Shown here one piece after another: positions 43,126 to 53,589 of a stretch of 64,000 nucleotides of DNA. The first letter of the stretch is position 1. The number at the start of each line of letters is the position of its first letter. This stretch comes from Gonocerus acuteangulatus. Taxonomy: Eukaryota; Arthropoda; Insecta; Hemiptera; Coreidae. The translations under genes and the position numbers were made by a program. The notes beneath the pieces were generated by a model that was not told the DNA's origin, searched no databases, and saw only the letters and a program-made list of their open reading frames with translations. The stretch is from contig OX328128.1 in NCBI GenBank assembly GCA_946811695.1, forward strand, positions 23,408,758 to 23,472,757, in the 5' to 3' direction.

Positions 43126-43607
43126 ATAGAAAAATTCAAGGGGACTGCACTCTCCCCGGTAGCTGTTGCATATGCAAAAGGCGCGTTGCTAAATGCACTG
43201 TAACTGCAGCCTGTCAACGCTATGACGTATCGCATCTGAGGATCTTTTCCTGTTCGTGACCGTGGTTGTGTTGGGCCTTGCTTAGAGAGGCGTTTCGCAA
43301 TCAATGGTCTTTATTTAAATTGGTTCATTGTGCATGTATCCTTGAGTACTCGATGAATGTACACACATCCATGAGTATGTAAGGCCATATCGTCCCTACC
43401 AAGTCAAACTATGGAATATGCAAAAACTCATTTTTTCAGATTTAAGACTTTGCTCTTTGGTTGTGGACTATAAAGCTGTTGCAAATTGTCACAACTCTAA
43501 CCCCTTTGAAATAGCCTTTAATACCTTAAATAAAGTATCGAATAAGACTACTCTATGTTCTCTAGTTTGCTCAGATTTTCATATTCGATAGTTTGACATG
43601 GTAGGGA
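43126..43607. other. No gene seen
   Basis: A minus-strand frame at 43,119-43,304 is not recognised. The rest is AT-rich. Confidence 0.35.
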
Positions 43608-43609
43608 CA

Positions 43610-43743
43610 ATATGTGTTAGCGCGGTTACTCCATAGGGAGAACCCGCTTATGAGGTTGACCTCACGACGCAATCCGGAAGTGCCGACTAGAAACTTTCAC
43701 GTTTCAGACCCTATAGATCACGAAAATATAGGTGGCCCAAATT

Positions 43744-43804
<61 letters not shown>

Positions 43805-44400
43805 ATATTTATATATATGCTTGTCTGTTCGCGCTCTAGCAAGCTCAAAAATGGTCCGATTTAAACGAAATTTGGTACAAAAATCTGTCGTCTAATTTGA
43901 AAGGTCAAGTTCGTTAACCAGCAGAATCCGCCCACTAGAAGATAGTGTTTGGGGCGTAATTCGCGCATAAAAAATCGTAACGCTTACGTTTTTGAGTTTA
44001 TATGCTTGTAGTTATTTGTTTTATAGGTTTCTTGACATAAGAAAACGAATGAAACCATTTATAAGGCGATATCTCTAACCGTTCCAGAGAAAAGTGGATT
44101 CAATGTTTTTGTAAGTCATTATATTTTTGTGAGTACTTAGAATCGCGGAATTTAATTGAAATATTTTCTACAACTTGGAAATTAATCCCAACTAAGATGT
44201 TTAAATGTTGGTTATATCTGGAGTTAAGGAAGTATGCGAAAAAAATTATTTTATTAATAGACATGAAAAGTTTTCGGATCTTCATACATTTTTCGTAAAT
44301 ATCTCGATAACGGTTGGGAAATCGTGCTAAGTGGAAGGTGACCATTCGAATGCTTACTAAATTCTCTACAAAAAAGGTTCTGAAGAAATATCGATGAGGC
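43610..44400 (+). mobile_element. Dispersed repeat R3, longest copy
   Basis: Begins TATGTGTTAGCGCGGTTACT at about 43,610 and keeps the GAGGTTGACCTC dyad, a (TA)n block at 43,746-43,797, 'aatggtccgatttaaacgaaatttgg', 'tcaagttcgttaaccagcagaatcc' and 'aacgaatgaaaccatttataaggcgatat'. It can be followed to about 44,400 through its match to the inverted copy at 57,290-57,690. Non-coding, class undetermined. Confidence 0.7.
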
Positions 44401-45577
44401 AACGTCAATCAGAGATATAATCGCTTAAAACTTAAAATTGTTTGTTTTGTTGTTTTGAAAGGGTTTTTCTCTTTGTTAATATCACTTTTTAATTGGTTGT
44501 TTCTTGTTTTAAATTGCATTTATCAGTAAAATTAGTATAGTAGTAAAATAAGCTAAGAAACGGTGAAATATATTGGTAATAATAAGTTTGGAGTGGCTGT
44601 GGTAATCAAGATGACAGTGGCTAATCATGATGACGTAGTTTGTTTTGAATTCTCCTGTATATAAAACCTTCATCACAGCCTCCAACTGAAATTATCGTTA
44701 TTTCTTACATTATAGAAAGATTTAACCCACGACAGAATGGAATTTTATTCGCCATGAAGCACATATTTACAGTTGATTATAACAGTAAGACGAATTTTCT
44801 AGTAGAACAAGATACTTAAAATGACAACGAATTTTTGGTTGTTTAGAATAGAGCCTTCTCAGCAGTAGTCAAAGAGTAAGTACGTTTTCAGTACATAATT
44901 ATATTGACTTATACAGATTAAGAATTATCCGCTTCTAGCTAAGTTGGCTACTGTCAGTTCCTTGTGATTTTTGATGCTAATCTATTCCCTTTCTGCGAGA
45001 TGTACGTAACCGCGCTAAGATGACGCAGTTCCTGCGAGTCGGACTTTTTTTGTGTGAGCATGAATTTGCTCTAAACGTTTGGCTTGGATTTGGAACGGAT
45101 TACTGGGGAGAACGAAATTTTTACACGGAAGATTACATGGAAGCACATGTTAGCATTTTGTGGAGGACGACTTTTTTTTTCTTAGGATGCGACTACTTTG
45201 CCCGTTAGCACCATTCTTTATTGTTTCTTTTTCAACAAATAAAGAAATAAAGGACAAACTTTCTAATCATTAAGAGTACATTACCTTAGAGCAGCGGATT
45301 GAAATTTGCTTCCAACAATATATATGGCCAACTTATTATATCAGAGCTACACAAGGTTAGCAAAACATTAATTATCCACTGCGGTGGATTAGACGTGGAG
45401 GAATAGTAGGTCCGTGGGAATGACCCATGGATTTATTCTGTGTCAATCAACTCAAAAAAACAATTTAGACATCGAAACATTGATGCAGTGCACCAAATAT
45501 CACCAGAACAATTTTTAACTGCAAATTATGAAGTCAATGCTAGATGTAATGCTTGCATTCCTGCAAGAGGGCAACAT
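44401..45577. other. No gene; inverted Helentron-like 5' tag
   Basis: 45,010-45,052 on the minus strand reads AAGTCCGACTCGCAGGAACT then GCGTCATCTTAGCGCGGTTA. It links the Helentron-like start to the R3 start (TTAGCGCGGTT). The frame at 45,020-45,208 overlies it and is unlikely to be a gene. Confidence 0.4.
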
Positions 45578-45668
45578 TTTGAGCAACACGAAGACAAGGG
45601 ATGGTTGGGATTCGGCTAGGAGAAAAAATAGTCAGGGCTTCAGGAAGAAATCTGTATTGGACGTTTTG
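45578..45668 (-). mobile_element. Hammerhead-element arm ending near the predicted cleavage site
   Basis: Minus strand: (AAAA)CGTCCAATACAGATTTCTTC, then 'gccgaatcccaaccatccc'. Similarity to the family starts at the GTC cleavage-type triplet, and the flanks 'ttttgagcaaca' and 'ttttgcgcaata' could be a decayed 12-bp TSD. Confidence 0.5.
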
Positions 45669-45734
45669 CGCAATATCTATATTGAATATAAAATATATAT
45701 GTAAATAAATAATTAAAAAAATTAAAACTTGTTG

Positions 45735-45789
45735 AGAGATTGAGACAGAGAGAGAGTGAGAGAGAGAGTGAGAGAGAGAGTGAGAGAGA

Positions 45790-45820
<31 letters not shown>

Positions 45821-45865
45821 TGAGTGAGTGAGAGAGTGAGAGAGAGAGAGAGTGAGAGAGAGAGT

Positions 45866-45913
<48 letters not shown>
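45735..45913. repeat. (GA)n microsatellite with GT interruptions
   Basis: About 180 bp of GAGAGA with TGAG steps. Leu-Ser and Arg-Glu frames across it are artefacts. Confidence 0.95.
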
Positions 45914-45918
<5 letters not shown>

Positions 45919-46659
45919 CTTCTCATGTAACACCAGGATTTAAAATCGAGGCTTGTTTCTTAACCTATCGTCAAAAGTATTTCCCAGAAGTTTGTTACAA
46001 AACTTCTTTCCCAGAAATAAGTGTTACTTCAGAGAGAAAATTGAAGAAATTAACGTTTCCTCAAATGGTAGGAAATCCCTGTCTCATTTCTTGTAATTGA
46101 ACGCTGATGAGTTTACAGTTAAAATGTAAACGAACTTTCACTGAATAGTTTTCTAGTATCCTTATTCTCAGTGATTGAGGGCTATTCTAATTGCATTAGT
46201 GAAAAATCAGAAATGTGTATTGATTCAGGACGGTTAATAGGCTTTGAAAACACTAAAAAAACAAAATTTGATCGACTATTTATGTATCAACACTACCAAA
46301 TGTGTAGAACGGAAGGCGTTCGGGTCCTATAAGTAAACGTATTCACATTTGAACGTTGAGACCTTTTGGGTTGCCAGGTATACATTTGGATGAGATAATG
46401 TGATAATAAGATAATGCTAAAGAAAACGAAAAGTAATTTCAAGGCAAAACCCTGTGAAATAACACATAAAACCTGGAAGTTAGTTAGCTATTAAAATAAT
46501 TAGATATGTTATAAAATGTTTGTTGCTTAAAGTTTTTCCTTCACTATTTATCTCATCATCGAGAGATGATGGTCGCCTAATTAAGAATTACAATGGAAAT
46601 CACCTCTAACTGACGACGGCTAAGTCAAGAAGAAAAAAGAAAATTACATATCGTACTGG
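45914..46659. other. No gene seen
   Basis: AT-rich; nothing recognised. Confidence 0.35.
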
Positions 46660-46888
46660 CATTTCTAAAGTGACACAACTAAAAAAAAAAACTTAACTGA
46701 AAATGTGCAACTCTTGCCTATGTAGGGGGAGTAGCATTAAGACAGGATGAGTGACATAAGTGCCCCCTGACGTTCAAGCTCTAAAGCTCGCCACATACAG
46801 TTTAGAAGGTTGTTGAAGATATTTACCAATATCTTTCATAGTTATGTCAGAAAAACACCGAATTTTGAGTTGTGTCACTTTAGAAATG
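46660..46888. repeat. Perfect 20-bp inverted repeat pair
   Basis: CATTTCTAAAGTGACACAAC at 46,660-46,679 and its complement at 46,869-46,888, 189 bp apart. It may be the ends of a small element lying next to the MITE at 46,887. Confidence 0.75.
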
Positions 46889-47130
46889 AAGGGGTCTGGT
46901 AAAATAGTGCCAAGCAACATTTCTAATTAATTTAACTGTAGCTGCTATAATTTGGATATTATGTGATACTATCAGTTGAAATTGTTAGGGGCAAAAAGGA
47001 TTAGTAGCATATAGAGCTTGTAGTCATATTTTAGTAGTATTTCCATCACCCACATAATATCCAACATATAGCAGCTACAGTTAAATTTTGTTATACATGT
47101 TGCTTGGCAATATTTTGCCCCGACCCCTTC
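46887..47130. mobile_element. Short MITE with about 80-bp inverted ends
   Basis: GAAGGGGTCTGGTAAAATAG at the left matches the complement of the right end with some differences, and the arms cover two thirds of the 244 bp. AAAT occurs on both sides as a possible 4-bp duplication. Superfamily not determined. Confidence 0.65.
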
Positions 47131-47228
47131 AAATATTAGTGCGATGTGATAATCGTACAAGAAAGCATGTCAGCAAAAATCCGTTAAGAACTGTTAAAGA
47201 AAGGAGAAACCCTCTGAAGTAAGTTTGG

Positions 47229-47630
47229 TTAGTCAAGAATATGCAAGATCGTTTCATTCCTGATCGCTTTACAATATGGCGAGATTAGCCTCAAAGAAAC
47301 GACGGTATAAGGGAGAAGAACCTTATCCGAGAAGGATACAGACAAATAGGAGCTTATCCTAATCTTTAAAAGAAGCACCAAAAGAAGATTTTGACTACAA
47401 AGGCCCTTATAAGGGGCCGTTGGAGTCGCACCACCCTTCCAAGTCGAATCCCCTGGAGGCCGTAGGATCAGCGCAATTGCGCGGCGTAGCTCCTCAATTT
47501 CACGGCCGCACTCCCGCCTAACCGCATTAGTCTTGCGGGGATCCTCCAGACCCTCCTTACCAATGTGAACTGTAATCGAAAGGGGGCTTACCTCGACATT
47601 GACTCTCAGGAGGGGGATACTCTTCCTAAT
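47229..47630 (-). CDS. GC-rich 133-codon open frame without ATG, unknown product
   Basis: Open on the minus strand from a TAG at 47,631 to a TAA at 47,229. The GC-rich first half reads EDPRKTNAVRRECGREIEEL, then RRAIALILRPPGDSTWKGG, charged and helix-like, then drifts into Leu-rich AT sequence. A possible acceptor (GATTACAG at about 47,570) could start an exon in the GC-rich part. It might be a host exon or a retroelement ORF1/Gag relic. I recognise no family. Confidence 0.35.
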   Translation of the reverse strand: MRKSIPLLRVNVEVSPLSITVHIGKEGLEDPRKTNAVRRECGREIEELRRAIALILRPPGDSTWKGGATPTAPYKGLCSQNLLLVLLLKIRISSYLSVSFSDKVLLPYTVVSLRLISPYCKAIRNETILHILD

Positions 47631-47633
47631 CTA

Positions 47634-47997
47634 ATGATCACTTTTTTAGGGGTATTGTGGAAGTTAAATTGCACTTTTTTCTTAGATTTTTTTTTATTCT
47701 TTTATTCAAATTGGGAAAGTTTAAAATGGAATTATAGTCTAGATCACAATCTGTTGATAGCTATAAAAAGCTTAAAATCTTAGGATGTTCTGTCCTGTCA
47801 TAATAGTGTCTTTCCTTCCAACCTGCTATGGAAAAACTATATGGCTTTATAAAATCCGGAAGTTTCGTTCGCAAATGTTGACGCTTCATAACTCGAAGTT
47901 ACTGCAGAATACGCTCAATATAATTCTGTATTTTTCACGCGGTTAATTAACGCTTGAGATTTTAACATATCATGCTTCGAGGTACGCTTTTTATAGC
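47634..47997. other. No gene seen
   Basis: AT-rich; nothing recognised. Confidence 0.35.
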
Positions 47998-48612
47998 CAA
48001 CTAGCTGTTACCCGGCGTGCACCTACTTTCTGCCTTTGACTCATCCCGTATCAAAACCTACCTGTATACCAAGTTACGTCAAAATCGGTCAAAAGGTGTG
48101 AATTTGTTTATATCTGTCTAGATGTAGTTCGTGAGACAGCCAACAGAGTCCAGCACCACAGCAGATCTGAAAAAAAAACGAAAGAGGCCTGCACCAGAGC
48201 CTGCGAATAGATAGCTCTTATCAAAGAAAGGCCAGCACTCCTTCGTTCAACAGTGACTGTTGAAATAAAATTGAAATAAACTGCATTACATGATTATATA
48301 ATGATGTAAAGTCAACAATGAGTTCGAGTTATTCTAATTATCAGGAACATCAACAAATAAATTTGAGACATTATTCAAAATGGCCGTCACAATCTGAATG
48401 GTTCAGTGTAGCCAATTTTTCTTGAACAAAGCTTTTGACCTTTTGACCAAATTTTGAAATTTGACCTAACATAGGAAATTTCCCGTATCAAGACCTACCT
48501 GTGTGCCAAGTTTGGTCAAAATCGGTCAAACGGTGTAGATTTGTATAAGTAACAGACTGACAAACAGAAAAACATACAACACAGACAGACCCGTGATTTT
48601 TATATATAGATA
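47998..48612 (+). mobile_element. Dispersed repeat R4, full-length copy
   Basis: Starts CAACTAGCTGTTACCCGGCG and ends 'gtgatttttatatatagata'. Shares over 500 bp with 21,095-21,690, including 'cagtgactgtt' and 'aaaatggc[t/c]gtcacaatctgaa'. No protein. The start motif and TA-rich end are typical of widespread arthropod non-autonomous repeats. Confidence 0.7.
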
Positions 48613-48639
48613 TGATCAACGGAATTAAACAATATCCTG

Positions 48640-48772
48640 GGGTCTCCCGTGGTCTAGTGGCTAGCGCGCTGGATTCATAAGCGGGAGATGGTGGGGTCTC
48701 AGGGCTCGCTGAGAAAATTCCTGGCTGCACCCTCGATGTCGGCGCTAATGGCCAAGAATTATGTCGATGCGC

Positions 48773-48841
<69 letters not shown>
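48640..48841 (+). mobile_element. SINE type A, tRNA-Glu-like head, long poly(A)
   Basis: TCTCCCGTGGTCTAGTGGCT, anticodon-loop TTC, GGTGGGGTCTCAGG in place of the full B box (a short deletion), the 'ATGTCGGCGCTAATGGCC' body and 65 A (48,777-48,841). AATATCCTG occurs on both sides but not flush with the tail. Confidence 0.85.
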
Positions 48842-48843
<2 letters not shown>

Positions 48844-49592
48844 AAATTGTGTACCAAATATCCTGTACCATTTTCTAGAAAAATGGGAAAAACTTTTATT
48901 GTGGGAATTGCTGGATGGTGGAAATTGATGTTCAGAATAATGAAAAACTCCAAAACTTCCACAGGAATTTTATTTTTTGCAGAACGTTTTCAGGGAGTTA
49001 CATTATTCTAAACATAAATTTCCACCAGCCAGCAATTCCTACAATGATTGAAACTCGTCAGGCTGCAGCTAGAACGATATTTTGGCACAATTTTCCTCGT
49101 CATTGAAAATGGGGCTAAGTCTCAGAAACCATTTTTCAAAAGAGTAAAATACCTGTGAAACTTTTTCATTATTCTGAACATTATTTTTCGTTTTGGTCTC
49201 ACATATTAAAACTATGATATATGCATTTTGGTAACTTCTGATGCAGAGCAATCCCACTGTGTTTATTTCCTATCTTCCCTGCATGTTCAAGGCCCTTTTG
49301 GTTCCAGGCCAAATTTATTTATTAATAGTTTAACAAATTTGCCTCTTTACTCTATTTACTTGATTTTACAAATTGTGTCAAAAAGTATCTTTTACAAATT
49401 GTGAATATAAATACATTATACAAATCAAAATAATTTTAATATTAGGTTATAAAACTATAATTGCAAATTACCTCAATTATCAACATAATGTCGAAATGTA
49501 TTTGGGGTATATTTAGGTCAGTTAAACGTGTTAATCCAGTAACATTTATACCTACTAAAATACTGACAAAATATTGGTGTATTGACAACTAA
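48842..49592. other. No gene; two tandem similar segments
   Basis: 'aatttccaccagccagcaattccta' and 'attgctggatggtggaaattgatgttc' near 48,905-49,045 are partly complementary, a weak inverted repeat. Otherwise AT-rich. Confidence 0.35.
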
Positions 49593-49708
49593 CAGTGGGG
49601 CAAATGACCTATTTAGGAGAGTAAAATTCCGATCACTCATGGTCACTTTTGTAACCGAATGAAATACTAAAATGAGATAGTGTCCTAAGAAGTGAACATT
49701 TGGAACCA

Positions 49709-49892
49709 TTAAAGATTGAATTTGGCCGAGCAAAGCTTTAACCTTATGTTTAGTTTTTGCAATTTGATCAAAATCAACTCCCTCTTCACCACAGTCAATT
49801 TGTTAACAACATGTTGCAAAACACCGGCGTTTTTGTATGACAAATTAAGTATTGTCCGCCAAACAGCTCTTTTCGTGGAATCACGAATGTTC
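49709..49892 (-). CDS. Coding-like block, unknown product
   Basis: Preceded on the minus strand by TTTTTAG (acceptor-like). Open as NIRD then STKRAVWRTILNLSYKNAGV and basic residues, to TAA at 49,709. A second frame over the lower half reads DFDQIAKTKHKVKALLGQIQ, equally protein-like, so a frameshift may lie inside. No family recognised. Confidence 0.3.
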
Positions 49893-50239
49893 CTAAAAAT
49901 TAATGTTGTTTAAAAAGTTGGTTACAAAATAATTATGCGTCAACTCCCATTATTCCTGAGAACATGTTTTTTTTTTAATTCATATCTATCCTAATCTTAC
50001 AAATTATGTACACTTCTATACTTTTAAATTTGACGCGCGCAAATAAGTAAAAATAATATTATCACTTACTATTTAAATGGATGCTCATGCTTGGAGATTA
50101 CCTTATAATAATAAGGCGCAATCATCGGAAAATAAATTAAAAATCAAGTCATGCAAAAAAATGACTCCTTTTGATTGCTAAAACACACCCCAAAGCACAT
50201 TTATATCAAAGTCAAACTTTTTTATTTTTTTTTAAACAG

Positions 50240-50365
50240 CCTGAGCCGTTTGTGGGCTTTAAGGGTCCATGCAATGTGTATTTGAATGCAAACCCGCATG
50301 ACACAGGTCTAGGCATTTCCCACGTTGCGGCCGCGATCTTTCGCGCTTATAATGGGATTTCTTAG
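50240..50365. CDS. GC-rich block open on both strands
   Basis: Plus strand: after TTTAAACAG the frame gives PEPFVGFKGPCNVYLNANPH to a TAG at 50,363. Minus strand: the same bases give TWEMPRPVSCGFAFKYTLHG and PLKPTNGSGC. Base composition differs sharply from the neighbours, so this is coding-derived on one strand. I cannot decide which, and no family is certain. Confidence 0.35.
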
Positions 50366-50640
50366 CTGTGTTAGTTGCCGTGGTCTCTAGATTCTTTGCT
50401 TCCTTATTTTCTGAATTTCTATTAAACTTGATCATTAGCCCGTTTACTTAAATTAAAATTTGCGAAGAAAGATTTTTACTCTTTGAGACATTTATAATTA
50501 CATAAAGCAGTAATATAGTGTGATAAAAACAATCCGTTCTCCTAGACCTAAATTAGGATGTGGTATCTCGCTCTTCCCGGTGTAAATATCCATAATTAAT
50601 GCATATCCTGTCTCACTACAGCAAAAAACCCATACTTTCG

Positions 50641-50790
50641 TCTATTTATTTATTTGTTTCTTGAGCTTCGCAACAAAGGCAATTTGCTCACTTTAAACAA
50701 GCATCATACATAATAAATTTAAATATTGGTAGTCAACAGTTAATTGAAATTACAGTAAAATATTAAAGTATAAAAACAACATAATATAAA
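50641..50790 (-). pseudogene. LINE 3' tail
   Basis: Minus strand 'gcctttgttgcgaagctcaag' plus AAATAAATAAATA resembles 'gcctccgttgcgatactcac' plus AATAAATAAATA that ends the LINE at 58,915. It also supplies the only AATAAA downstream of the frame at 50,899. Confidence 0.5.
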
Positions 50791-50898
50791 GTGAATTTAA
50801 CGTAAGTAAAACAGCTGTGGTATTTTCGCACTTGTTAATATAGTAAAATACCAACTCATGGAAAACCAATGCAAAAAATGATATAAATAAAACGTTTT

Positions 50899-51342
50899 TT
50901 ACTTCTTCTTGAATTTGTTTTGTTCTTCTTTGCGTGTAGTAGGTTCTTTTTTCCCGGTTGCACGTTTTTTAGGTGATAGACCTCTCGAAAATGTTGTTTT
51001 CCTTTTCTCATCTTTGGGCGATGCAGCTCTCAGAGAAGTAGCTAATTCCTCAGCATCCTTTTCCACATCTTCTTCTTTCCCTATCTTCCTTTCATCAATA
51101 CTGAGATTAGATTTACCTGGTGTCTGAACACCATACACACCATCAATATGTGAAGGAGAAATCCCTAACAAAGCCGTCTCAAGATTTTCTATTCTCTTAT
51201 ACACGTTTTCTGTGGACTTCAATAAATCCTGCAAATCTTGTTGTTTTTGTATTTCACTGTTGTTCGTATTTTCCTTCGGTTCTGGCACTTTTTTCTCAGA
51301 AAGACAATCACGGCGTCGTTTTTCTGGGAATTTTAGTTTCGT
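50899..51342 (-). CDS. Lys/Glu-rich protein C-terminus, probable terminal exon
   Basis: Open from an acceptor-like GTTTAG to TAA at 50,899, 147 codons, with an ATG inside giving 129 residues. It starts TKLKFPEKRRRDCLSEKKV, has a heptad-like helix (DLQDLLKSTENVYKRIENLE), a Ser/Thr/Gly linker, and a basic tail (SPKKRATGKKEPTTRKEEQN) ending in three Lys. This is compatible with a nuclear or chromatin-bound protein, but no domain is recognised. A neighbouring frame reads DVIDNCLDETKIPRK just upstream, so a frameshifted pseudogene is the alternative. Confidence 0.45.
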   Translation of the reverse strand, partial: TKLKFPEKRRRDCLSEKKVPEPKENTNNSEIQKQQDLQDLLKSTENVYKRIENLETALLGISPSHIDGVYGVQTPGKSNLSIDERKIGKEEDVEKDAEELATSLRAASPKDEKRKTTFSRGLSPKKRATGKKEPTTRKEEQNKFKKK

Positions 51343-51656
51343 CTAAACAATTATCAATAACATCCTAGCGACATTTTCTAGAAAGATAGTAATAGTATTT
51401 CATATAGATATACGAATTTTCGACGTGCATTGTTGAAGGTAGATGTGCTTCTGTGAAAGGAAATCGCTGATAACGCTTCAGAGGTTGGGGCGAGTTTGGG
51501 TACACTAGGTGCCGTAAGACGACAAAGTACCGCTATGTAGGCTGCCAAGGGGTAGAAAGGAGCTGGAAGGGTTGTAAATAGTTTTAACAGTCCCAGGATA
51601 TCTATTAGAGCAACAAGCTATTAGAATCGGCGCCGCGAACGAATTTTTGAACTTAC

Positions 51657-51690
51657 GACGGCTTAAGCCGTCTCTGCCCTTTAAAGGGTT
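51657..51690. repeat. Two adjacent short palindromes
   Basis: GACGGCTTAAGCCGTC (16 bp) and CCCTTTAAAGGG (12 bp) lie close together in a GC-richer patch (51,420-51,700). They could be protein binding sites or hairpins. No promoter element was identified with them. Confidence 0.5.
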
Positions 51691-51869
51691 AATAAACTAG
51701 ACATATTTGTTGCGACAAATGTGGACTCTGACCTCTTTGCTTGTCAACAGTGAGCGTACTGTTTTTGAACCACAAGACATTTGTTTTTACATTGCTAATA
51801 ATATTCATCTCTAAATGTGACATTTATTTTTTGACTTTTGTTCTTCTAAATCGGTCATTTGCCCCACTG

Positions 51870-52309
51870 TGCGCCGTAGTCTTAAAGAGCCAACGGATTT
51901 GACAACATTATTGTGAATACGTGTCATGTGTTTACATGTTGTCACAGTTTGCTGTCGGTAGGTCTGAATTGATCTGGATTATCTCCAGTTGTGATGATTG
52001 CAGTTTCGCGTGATTTAGAGATCCTCTACGCCGATTTGGTTCGCTGACGGCACGAAATTGTCTAGAGAATGAGTCAGAGTCTATTCGTAAATGATGTACC
52101 CACCTCGTTCATCTTCCACAAACAGACACATAATATGGTACAGAATTGATTTTAATGATGTATATGTTACAACCTAGGCCTTCGATAGTTATATTTGATT
52201 AATAGTTCTGCTCCAATGCTAGCAATTAAAAAACAATATCAAAACCGAAGCCACAATATGCTCTTAAACTAGTTTGTTTTGACCAAAACTATCACCGCTA
52301 TATGATGTG
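51870..52309. other. No gene seen
   Basis: Includes 'tcgcgtgatttagagatcctctacgccgattt' near 52,005, GC-richer but without a clear frame. Confidence 0.35.
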
Positions 52310-52462
52310 GGGTCGACTTACCAGTAACCCTGCATGTATATATATATATATATATATATGACTATTAGTGGTAGTTTTTCCTTTTGTTTCTCGTTAGTTA
52401 GATCGATGAACATTGATACCTAAATAGCTTTTCTGAATTTCTATGAGGGAAGTGCTAAAAAT
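52310..52462 (+). mobile_element. Helentron-like 3' end fragment
   Basis: A (TA)n tract (52,337-52,359), 'tagatcgatgaacattgat' and 'aatagctttt...gagggaagtgctaaaa' keep the order of the 3' module at 2,830-2,997, with a decayed hairpin. Confidence 0.5.
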
Positions 52463-53361
52463 ACGGTTAAAAAAAAAATCAAAATCAATAATAAAATCTG
52501 AAAGTAAAGTTTGCTTATAAGCGAGAGCCAGAAACAAACACGAGTAGGTCAAACAGAGGGAAAACGAATCTGAGAGAAGACCAAATCAAGAAAAAAAGGG
52601 TTCAACAGTGAGCTGAAGCGAATGTGAGGAAGTGCAAACACGCTGTGTCAATAGCCAATCAGCGTCTGTTTTCCTCTGAAAACAATACCAGTCAATGATA
52701 GGGCTGTTTTACCGACAGACCAAACGCCGTAAGGCCTTTTACACGGCTTGGGTGTAGGGGTAAAATAGCACATTCATTAAAACAATTTTTAAAATAAACC
52801 AATTAAATCCCTTTGGCAAATTCAATTTTCAGCAAGGGACACTAAATGCATTAAGACGTTCGATGCGAAGTTTTTCCCTCGGAACATGGAAGTGGTGTAC
52901 TTCTGGCTAGATATTAGTTTCCTTCAGCTTCAATATCAAAAAAGGAGTTTAAAAAATGAACAAACATTTTTTTATAAATTTGGGATGTTTTTTAGCGCAA
53001 AATATTAAATATGTAAACGAAGAAAATCCAAGTTCAATTGTTTTATTATAAGGAACATTTGAGCTTGTTTCGTATATTTTCTTAAATTTAGAAATACTTA
53101 ATAAAAAAATGAAAACAATCATGAGCTCAAATAATCAAGAGTAAAGTCTACAACTTCTCCAGAGGTATATTCTTGTCCGAATAAGAAGTATTTTCGCAAC
53201 GGAAGTGGAAAGAAGATTCTTCGGATGGAAACAGCTTCCGGCAGATGGAATTTGCTGGTAAACTTGGAAGAAGCAGAAACAACAACCTCCTTGCAATGGT
53301 CTCATCTCAATTCTCTCTCGAGTCCTACCTCGCTGCAAAACAGCTGTTGTATTTCACTTAC
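52463..53361. other. No gene seen; minus-strand open stretch at 53,140-53,310
   Basis: Minus strand, from just after a TGA: HCKEVVSASSKFTSKFHLPE and onwards for about 55 codons to TGA near 53,125. It lies downstream of the exon-like piece at 53,362. Evidence is weak. Confidence 0.3.
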
Positions 53362-53423
53362 CTTCCTTCTCGCTGTCCTAGTCTTTGTATTGGCTTTCTT
53401 TTCAAGTTTCTTAACACTTTCTC
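53362..53423 (-). CDS. Possible 62-nt internal exon, unknown gene
   Basis: Minus strand: acceptor TCTATTAG, then two bases and 20 codons (ESVKKLEKKANTKTRTARRK), then donor AAG|GTAAGT, a full-consensus 5' splice site. The basic, Lys/Arg/Thr-rich content resembles that of the frame at 50,899 on the same strand, so both could belong to one gene. The acceptor lacks a strong pyrimidine tract. Confidence 0.4.
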
Positions 53424-53589
53424 CTAATAGATTTACCAAAATAAAATATTTTGTTAGATATCCAATATTCACGGTACATTACAGTGGTCTCTGCCTTACT
53501 AATATTTTGTGGCCTAAGTAAAATACACCTTGCTAGAATACATCTCCATTAAAATACTATCTCCATCACCATTAAAATACATCTTTATA

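Larger units (their letters stand above)
49593..51869. mobile_element. 2.3-kb segment bounded by CAGTGGGGCAAATGACC inverted repeats
   Basis: CAGTGGGGCAAATGACC at 49,593 recurs as its complement ending at 51,869, and similarity extends about 30 bp inward (ATTTAGGAGAGTAAAA against ATTTAGAAGAACAAAA). That is the shape of an old DNA transposon. Inside are three coding-like blocks on the minus strand or in doubt (49,709, 50,240, 50,899) and a LINE 3' tail. No TSD was found, and no transposase motif is recognised. Two unrelated MITE ends are the alternative. Confidence 0.45.

Noticed and set aside
45540..46100. Leu-Ser and Arg-Glu repeat frames
   Set aside because: They are translations of a (GA)n tract.
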